Under the pieces are notes generated by a model. It was not told the DNA's origin. It saw nothing but the letters and a program-made list of their open reading frames with translations, and did no database searches. Positions 1 to 4,765 of a stretch of DNA of 7,235 nucleotides are shown one piece after another. Every line of letters starts with the position of its first letter. The first letter of the stretch is position 1. Both the position numbers and the translations under genes were made by a program. The stretch comes from Candidatus Bathycorpusculum sp. (GTDB lineage Archaea; Thermoproteota; Bathyarchaeia; Bathyarchaeales; Bathycorpusculaceae): contig WREZ01000062.1 in the NCBI GenBank assembly GCA_009779045.1, positions 1 to 7,235 on the forward strand. The letters run 5' to 3'.

Positions 1-44
1 CTTAATTTTAAGGCCTTTTCATACCTATCTAAACTACCCAACAC
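1..44 (-). CDS. IS5-family transposase, N-terminal fragment (runs off window)
   Basis: Only about 14 residues are visible, beginning at GTG 44-42 or TTG 41-39 and reading LGSLDRYEKALKL. YEKALKL resembles the start of transposases with an N-terminal HTH followed by a DDE endonuclease domain (IS5 superfamily), which often begin with a YEK.LKL segment. A purine-rich AGAGG lies about 10 bases before the GTG, and an in-frame TAA at 50-48 excludes a longer start. The assignment rests on this short match plus the adjacent terminal repeat. The piece is too short to tell whether the gene is intact. Confidence 0.5.
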   Translation of the reverse strand, partial: MLGSLDRYEKALKL

Positions 45-94
45 AAATTAAATCCTCTTTACATAAAACAAACACACCAAACTATTTATAAATA

Positions 95-107
95 CCGAGG
101 AGGTCTA
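95..107 (+). repeat. IS5-like terminal repeat, left copy
   Basis: The motif CCGAGGAGGTCTA matches the reverse complement of 6978-6990 exactly over 13 bases. At each site IS-derived sequence lies on the inner side and unrelated sequence on the outer side, as expected of terminal inverted repeats. The exact cleavage point is uncertain because CTA could belong to the element or to the target. Confidence 0.7.
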
Positions 108-631
108 CTAAACAAGGTTACTTTATTGGACCAGATAACGGATTGTTGATTTTAGCCGCCGAACATCAAGAAATAACAAATGTATACGAAATACTCAATT
201 CAAAATATATGTTACCCCATATATCTGAGACCTTTCACGGGCGAGATGTTTTTGCGCCTGTAGCGGCATACCTTGAGAAAGGTGTAAAACCTGAAAAGTT
301 TGGATCTATAATTGATGACCCTGTAAAACCAGATTTTATTCAAATTAAACACGAAAAGAACAATATCCATTGTAGCGTTTTACATATAGACCCTTTTGGC
401 AACATAATAACAAATCTAGAAAAAAACCATGTACCCACTGGAACTTTAAACATAACCTTACAAGATATCTGCTTTGAGCTTGAACTCAAAAAAACCTATG
501 GTGAAACTAAACCTAAAGACCCCATAGCCATTATTGGCAGTCATGGTTTTCTTGAAATTGCAGTCAACCAAGGAAACGCTGCAGACATATACCATATAAA
601 AATAGGTAATAAAATCACCATAAAAACATAA
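108..631 (+). pseudogene. SAM hydroxide adenosyltransferase (DUF62), C-terminal remnant cut by an IS
   Basis: Family members hydrolyse S-adenosylmethionine to adenosine and methionine. The frame opens just after the IS terminus with TKQGYFIGPDNGLL, normally found about 90 residues into the roughly 260-residue protein. Numbering from TTG 143, further family signatures are FHGRDVFAP (31-39), IDPFGN (82-87) and a GSHGFLEIAVNQGNAAD segment (132-148) near the C-terminus. The N-terminal part, which supplies part of the SAM site, is missing, and an in-frame TAA sits at 89-91 inside the IS. The TTG at 143 is only the first available start in the remnant and lies inside the conserved PDNGLL motif, so it is not the native start. 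I infer inactivation by IS insertion. The lost part should lie beyond the IS, left of the window. Confidence 0.85.
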
Positions 632-842
632 TTCAAAAACCACCAACTATACTAATATTACATAACGAAAATTTTGAAATCGTAATTAGCTATATTTTTC
701 CAGCGAAGTATATTATGGTAGTGGATAGTTTTGGTTTTTAACTTTGTTTGTTTGCATGAAATTGGGAGCTGCTTTAACTTGGTATATATGGTTTCTTGTA
801 ATTAATCTACGTTTGATGTTTTTGTCTGTGGAAATGGAATAA

Positions 843-891
843 AACATTTTTTTATAACTAAAATATTAGTTATGTTATAGAGGCAGTAGAA
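843..891 (+). promoter_or_regulatory. lysS promoter region: TATA-like box, 8-bp inverted repeat, SD
   Basis: A TATA-like TTTATAAC lies around 851-858, about 35 bases before the lysS start, consistent with an archaeal transcription start near 880. It overlaps an inverted repeat with 8-bp perfect arms ATAACTAA (854-861) and TTAGTTAT (866-873) around a 4-base spacer, which could be a repressor operator or chance in AT-rich DNA. AGAGG at 879-883 is a plausible ribosome binding site 8 bases before TTG 892. I see no other convincing element in the rest of the spacer from 632. Confidence 0.45.
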
Positions 892-2508
892 TTGAGTGAA
901 GAAACAGCTATTATTACTATTGGTAATGGAACATGGTATGATATGATGGCTCAGAAGGTAGTTGACCGTGAAAAGCAGCTAGGTCGAGATATGAGTTTGC
1001 TTAGAACTGAGATGGGTTTGGGTGCTTCAGGTTTTCCTCATATTGGTAGTTTAGGGGATGCTGCGCGTTCCAATGCTGTATCGTTGGCTTTAAAAGATTT
1101 GGGTTATAACTCTGAGCTTATTGCTTATTGTGATGATAAGGATGGTTTAAGAAAAGTTCCTGCCGGGCTTACAGATGCTGATTTAGAGAAGTATCTTGGG
1201 TATCCTGTTTCTGATATTCCTGATCCGTTTGGTTGTCATGAAAGTTATGGAAAGCATATGAGTAGTTTATTGCTTGACGCGTTGGATAAATGCGGTATCG
1301 AGTACAGGTATTATTCTGCTAATGAAGTTTATAAAAAGGGGTTGTTACTTAAGGAAATTCGTGATTTGTTATCTGGTGCTCAGAGTGTTGGTCAAATAGT
1401 TAAAGAGGAAGTGGGGCAAGAGACCTATATTGAGGTTTTGCCTTATTTTGCGGTATGTGAAAAATGTGGGTATCTTTATACAACAAGGTCTTACAATTTT
1501 AACTCTAAAACTGACAAGGTTTTCTATAAATGTGTGGGTCTTGAAATTAAGGGTAAAAAGATTATTGGGTGTGGTCATGAGGGTGAAGTGGATATTAAAA
1601 GTGGCAATGGTAAATTAACTTGGAAGAGTGAGTTTGCAGCTAGGTGGCGTGCTCTTGATATTCGATTTGAGGCTTATGGTAAGGATATTGCAGATTCTGT
1701 GCGTATTAATGATCGTATTAGTTGTGAAGTGTTAAAGTTTGAGTCTCCTAGTCACGCAAAATATGAAATGTTTCTTGATAAGGGTGGTAAAAAGATTTCT
1801 AAATCTGCTGGGAATGTGTTCACGCCACAGGTTTGGTTCAAATATGGTTCTCCGCAATCTTTGTTATTGTTGATGCTTAAACGATTTGTTGGAACTCGTA
1901 GTTTAGATGTTTCTGATATTCCTCTATACATGAATGAGCTTGATGAGCTTGAGGATGTTTATTTTGATAAAAAACAGCTCAGTCAAAAGGAAAATAGTCG
2001 TCTAAAAGGTATTTATCAATATTGTTGGGTTATGAAACCGCCTGAAAAACCAAGTGTCCATGTGCCCTACAATTTATTAGCGTTTCTTGTCAAAATGGCT
2101 CCTAAAGACTGTTTAAATGATTATGTTGCTGAAAAACTGCAAACCTATGGGTATCTACAAAAAAACCAAATAATCGACGAAAACTTGGCTAAACGTATAG
2201 AGTACGCTCAAAACTGGTCATGCGATTTTGAAGAAATTAAAGAAACAAATGTTATACTAAATACTGAAGCAAAAAACGCCATAACTGAACTACTCAAAAA
2301 CCTGCCTGACGCAGATGATTCTGACAAAATTCAAAACACTATTTTCAGTGCTGCTAAAAACAATGGCTTAAAACCAGGCGAATTTTTCAGAATCCTTTAT
2401 ACAATTTTAATGGGTGCCACCCAAGGTCCACGTTTAGGTCCATATGTTCTAGCTATGGGTAAACAGAATGTTTCCCAAGCCCTTGAAAGAGCTCTAAACA
2501 AACAATGA
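892..2508 (+). CDS. lysS: Lysyl-tRNA synthetase, class I
   Basis: Charges tRNA-Lys with lysine in the cytoplasm. The 538-residue length is usual for the class I (Rossmann-fold) LysRS of most archaea and some bacteria. The HIGH-type motif is PHIGS (49-53), within GLGASGFPHIGSLGDAARS; the KMSKS-type loop is KISKS (301-305), followed by AGN. A probable zinc-binding insertion has CEKC (189-192), then C214, C227 and H229. The tRNA-binding C-terminus ends with the family segment GPRLGPYVLAMG (512-523). TTG is chosen as the start because AGAGG lies 8 bases upstream and the family motif GTWYD follows closely at 13-17. The gene is monocistronic and converges with the glycosyltransferase. The first two thirds are G-rich on the coding strand, but from about 2030 the gene becomes C- and A-rich with CTA/CTC and AAA codons. 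All catalytic motifs look intact. Confidence 0.97.
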   Translation: MSEETAIITIGNGTWYDMMAQKVVDREKQLGRDMSLLRTEMGLGASGFPHIGSLGDAARSNAVSLALKDLGYNSELIAYCDDKDGLRKVPAGLTDADLEKYLGYPVSDIPDPFGCHESYGKHMSSLLLDALDKCGIEYRYYSANEVYKKGLLLKEIRDLLSGAQSVGQIVKEEVGQETYIEVLPYFAVCEKCGYLYTTRSYNFNSKTDKVFYKCVGLEIKGKKIIGCGHEGEVDIKSGNGKLTWKSEFAARWRALDIRFEAYGKDIADSVRINDRISCEVLKFESPSHAKYEMFLDKGGKKISKSAGNVFTPQVWFKYGSPQSLLLLMLKRFVGTRSLDVSDIPLYMNELDELEDVYFDKKQLSQKENSRLKGIYQYCWVMKPPEKPSVHVPYNLLAFLVKMAPKDCLNDYVAEKLQTYGYLQKNQIIDENLAKRIEYAQNWSCDFEEIKETNVILNTEAKNAITELLKNLPDADDSDKIQNTIFSAAKNNGLKPGEFFRILYTILMGATQGPRLGPYVLAMGKQNVSQALERALNKQ

Positions 2509-2528
2509 CCTGATATACCTGTAGTACT

Positions 2529-2574
2529 CTCTGTTAACTGAAACGAAGTTAAAGGGAGCTTGAACTATTTTTTT
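2529..2574 (+). terminator. Putative lysS terminator (imperfect hairpin plus T7)
   Basis: An imperfect stem pairs 2529-2539 (CTCTGTTAACT) with 2547-2558 (AGTTAAAGGGAG) around a short loop, with one G-G mismatch and one bulged A. A T7 tract follows at 2568-2574. Archaeal termination depends mainly on U-tracts, so the T7 is the more relevant part. It overlaps the last codons of the convergent glycosyltransferase. Confidence 0.45.
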
Positions 2575-3470
2575 AAAAGTTCTGGTAGTTCACCAAAACG
2601 TGTCCTGTCATAGGGTATCATATCTTTTTCGATAAACTTCGCTGTCTCTTTAATTGCTTCTTCCATGCTTAAGCCCAAATCTTGTAGAACTCTGTGTGCA
2701 GTATACGCCTCCAAATTTGTGAACTGAGTTTCTTTACGTGCCATATAGTCACCCCAGTATCTGCGTGTTAGTGAACGTTTGGGACTTTTTATGTTGCAGT
2801 GAAAAATGTAGGGGTCATGCCATCTTAAGAGGTTAAACCAGGGCGGGAAGCGATGGCCCCAGATGCTGTCTCCTGAGATTTGTTCATAATGGTTGTTTTT
2901 TAGTGACCAGCGGAGTTCTGGGCTCCAAGTAAAGAGTCGACTTTCGTAGGCGCCAAACGGTACCCTGCGCGATTGGTGTTCAAGATCGCCCTCTAAATTA
3001 ATACGGGGTACATCTATTGCATAATAACGGTTGGGGTCAAGGCGTTTTAATCGATCTATCCATTCTTGTATTGCTTGTGGGCTCTTTGCAATGAGGTCAC
3101 TATCCCATTTAAAGAGCCACTTATAGTTAGCACTTGATAAACCGATATGTAACGCAAGGGCAAATGCGTTAGAGCCGCCCCAGTAGAATTTTATATGTTT
3201 AATTTTTTGATTATTTTTTGCTAGTGTTTCGACAATTTCTGTTGTTTTGTCCTCAACAGAGCTGTCTACAACTATGATTTCATCTGCAACGTCTTGAATG
3301 GATTGAATACAGGGTTTGATCCATTTTTCCTCATCTTTAACTGCTACCAAAAAAGTAACGCCGTCTTTATGGTATCTAGGTTTTTTTATCAAACCCATCT
3401 TTGGAGCCCATGACACAACGTTTTTTATGCCTAAAACTACTTTATCCCGAAACACTAACTCATCTCTCAA
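2565..3470 (-). CDS. GT2-family glycosyltransferase
   Basis: A 301-residue cytoplasmic or membrane-peripheral enzyme expected to transfer a sugar from a nucleotide donor; donor and acceptor cannot be read from sequence. The GT-A core starts near residue 38 with TFLVAVKDEEKWIKPCI (39-55), then DEIIVVDSS (63-71) with the usual donor-binding Asp, and a DxD metal motif in KWDSD (121-125). The C-terminal half (about 150-245) is Trp/Arg-rich, ending in RYWGDYM. No membrane helix is evident. The start is TTG at 3470: an in-frame TAG at 3485-3483 blocks extension and no ATG occurs before residue 25, but the ribosome site is weak (AGGA about 11 bases upstream). The gene stands alone, convergent with lysS, and an IS481-like element has landed 98 bases upstream. 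There is no neighbouring polysaccharide or N-glycosylation gene to suggest a pathway. Confidence 0.85.
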   Translation of the reverse strand: MRDELVFRDKVVLGIKNVVSWAPKMGLIKKPRYHKDGVTFLVAVKDEEKWIKPCIQSIQDVADEIIVVDSSVEDKTTEIVETLAKNNQKIKHIKFYWGGSNAFALALHIGLSSANYKWLFKWDSDLIAKSPQAIQEWIDRLKRLDPNRYYAIDVPRINLEGDLEHQSRRVPFGAYESRLFTWSPELRWSLKNNHYEQISGDSIWGHRFPPWFNLLRWHDPYIFHCNIKSPKRSLTRRYWGDYMARKETQFTNLEAYTAHRVLQDLGLSMEEAIKETAKFIEKDMIPYDRTRFGELPELLKK

Positions 3471-3568
3471 AATCCATCTTTCCTACCAAGACTTCTCAAC
3501 AGAGGTTTATTGATTACATAACCTCATGTATTGCCTCTTTTAAAAGCTTTTTTGTAGTTAATGAATTT

Positions 3569-3594
3569 TGTCTTTTCCGGAAATAATTTCACCC
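3569..3594 (+). repeat. Terminal inverted repeat of IS481-like element (left)
   Basis: Twenty-six bases, TGTCTTTTCC onward, match the reverse complement of 4568-4593 without mismatch. An internal palindrome TTTCCGGAAA lies within the repeat. Confidence 0.95.
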
Positions 3595-3622
3595 ACCCAA
3601 TTGTATCTTACAACTCACGATT

Positions 3623-4551
3623 TCACCAACCAAACGATTTAGAAGCTATACCCAACCCCACCTCAGGCCACAACCTCTTAACAAACACCACATTAGGCGT
3701 CTCTGCCTCCCACAAATCAAACGCCCCATGAGGTCTATCATTATACCAACACACAAACTCATCCAAACAACCAAACCGCGGCCTATGAACATTATACAAA
3801 TCATGCCACTTCTCCAACTTACCATTAGTTTGAGGATGCCCCACACGACAAAGAACATGCTTAATGTGATGTTTTTTAAGATACTGCTCAAACTTGTGCT
3901 CCGCAAACCCTCCTTATTACGTTTATTAGCAAAAAAACTGAGTGCCATGATCAGTCAAAACAGCCTTAATCAAATACCACTTTCTACACTCTTTTTGGGC
4001 CTTCTTTAAAACTATAAGCGCGTTTTCTGTTGTTTCAGCCTCGAATTCACCCGCAGCAATAATTTTTCTAGAAGAATCATCCAACATGGTACAGAGGTAT
4101 TTGCCGTTTGCACAGTAGTGCCAATCTGTATGAATTAAAGAAAGAGAATGTTTACGTTCATAGCGGATCCAAGGTGCTCGACGCTTCTGCTTACTTGGTT
4201 GGTGGTGTGCGTATTTCAAGTTTAGTAAGACCTTGTGTATTGTTCCTTGTGAGATTGTTATTTTTTGTTGTGCGTATATGATTTTTTTGAGGTATACTGC
4301 GTTTAGTTGGTATTTTTGGTATGTTTGTTTTATGTTTTCGATTGTTTGTTGGGGTATTTGTTTTTTGGGTCTGCCGAGGTTTTGTCCTATGGTTGGTGGG
4401 GTGTTGCTTGTTTTTTGTATTGTGCGTAGAGTTGTTTGAATCGTCTTGGGGTTATTTTGAGGTGGTTGGCGGCTCATTTTACCGTTATTTTGCCTGTTGC
4501 ATGTTTTTCTAGACACCATTTAAGGGTCTGTTTATTTTTGACTTTAACCAT
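3623..4551 (-). pseudogene. IS481-type transposase, broken by a nonsense codon and frameshifts
   Basis: An HTH plus DDE integrase-core transposase for the surrounding IS. The native start is probably ATG 4551-4549, reading into an HTH segment (KWCLEKHATGKITVK, stop, AANHLKITPRRFKQLY). TGA at 4476-4474 interrupts the HTH. The frame then shifts near 4390-4410 into IGQNLGRPKKQ and the catalytic core. The catalytic triad is Asp in HTDWH (codon 4126-4124), Asp in LTDHGTQFF (3952-3950) and Glu in NGKLEKW (3814-3812). After DHGTQFF the frame shifts at a T7 run (3937-3931) to read ANKRNKEG. It shifts back near 3907-3905 to FAEHKFEQYLKK and runs to the stop at 3623. In the original frame that stretch holds four stop codons. 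The longest uninterrupted piece starts at an in-frame ATG at 4519 but lacks the true HTH. The ends are present and the lesions are internal, so this reads as a decayed gene. Confidence 0.85.
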
Positions 4552-4567
4552 AATCTCTTAATCGATG

Positions 4568-4593
4568 GGGTGAAATTATTTCCGGAAAAGACA
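4568..4593 (-). repeat. Terminal inverted repeat of IS481-like element (right)
   Basis: Exact 26-base partner of 3569-3594. Identity stops at the next base on both sides, which fixes the repeat length. The transposase ATG lies 17 bases inside this end. Confidence 0.95.
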
Positions 4594-4643
4594 GTTCCCC
4601 CGATTGTTTGGAATTAGTTAAGTAATCGTTTTTGTTTGAGTCA

Positions 4644-4653
4644 GGTTTATTTA
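4644..4653 (+). promoter_or_regulatory. TATA-like element upstream of tRNA-Arg
   Basis: TTTATTTA at 4646-4653 lies about 35 bases before the tRNA 5' end, so transcription could start near 4675. It is a weak match in AT-rich DNA, supported mainly by spacing. Confidence 0.35.
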
Positions 4654-4682
4654 GCTCTGGGTTGTAGTGTACTTTCTGTTTC

Positions 4683-4761
4683 GGGCCTGTCGTCTAGCAC
4701 GGATTATGACACCAGCCTGCGGAGCTGGAGGCCCTGGGTTCAAATCCCAGCGGGCCCGCCA
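4683..4761 (+). tRNA. tRNA-Arg (anticodon GCG), CCA encoded
   Basis: A full cloverleaf can be folded. The acceptor stem GGGCCTG/CGGGCCC has one T-G wobble. The D-arm is GTCT/TGAC with an 11-base loop containing GG and a T-T mismatch at the inner pair. The anticodon stem CCAGC/GCTGG encloses loop CTGCGGA, with anticodon GCG at 4719-4721. A 5-base variable region precedes the T-arm CTGGG/CCCAG with loop TTCAAAT. The discriminator is G, and CCA is encoded at 4759-4761. No intron is seen. The anticodon reads CGC and CGU arginine codons. The 3' end is 4 bases from the convergent fusion gene's stop codon, so any terminator, such as the T7 at 4791-4797, must lie inside that gene. Confidence 0.97.
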
Positions 4762-4765
4762 ATAA

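Larger units (their letters stand above)
1..107 (-). mobile_element. IS5-family element, 5' end only (continues left of window)
   Basis: This is the transposase-proximal end of an insertion sequence whose body lies outside the window. The outer boundary is placed at the 13-bp motif at 95-107, which recurs in inverted orientation at 6978-6990 beside the C-terminus of an IS5-type transposase. On the minus strand a transposase N-terminus starts about 50 bases inside this boundary. Just outside it, the DUF62 reading frame resumes with recognisable family sequence, so the element appears to have inserted into that gene. That this copy and the right-hand copy are the same element is inferred from the shared terminus and from complementary transposase ends, since no internal sequence overlaps. 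Target duplication cannot be checked because the other end is missing. Confidence 0.7.
3569..4593 (-). mobile_element. IS481-like insertion sequence, 1025 bp, decayed
   Basis: The element is bounded by perfect 26-bp inverted repeats starting 5'-TG and ending CA-3', as in the IS3/IS481 groups. It encodes one DDE transposase on the minus strand. About 1 kb with a single gene fits IS481. No direct target repeat is recognisable: the left flank ends GAATTT and the right flank starts GTTCCC. With the transposase lesions, this suggests an old, non-autonomous copy. It separates the glycosyltransferase from the tRNA-Arg gene. Confidence 0.88.

Noticed and set aside
756..842. A 28-codon hydrophobic reading frame (MKLGAALTWY...) in the spacer before lysS.
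   Set aside because: No ribosome binding site, no recognisable family and very short; expected by chance in T-rich DNA.
3926..3937. Programmed frameshifting at T7 as a functional feature of the transposase.
   Set aside because: A second compensating indel and an upstream TGA in the same gene make decay (or sequencing error) the simpler explanation.
3646..3948. A 100-codon minus-strand frame starting MALSFFANKR.
   Set aside because: Only its first few codons are genuine transposase sequence; after the compensating shift it becomes an out-of-frame Trp/Cys/Met-rich translation.
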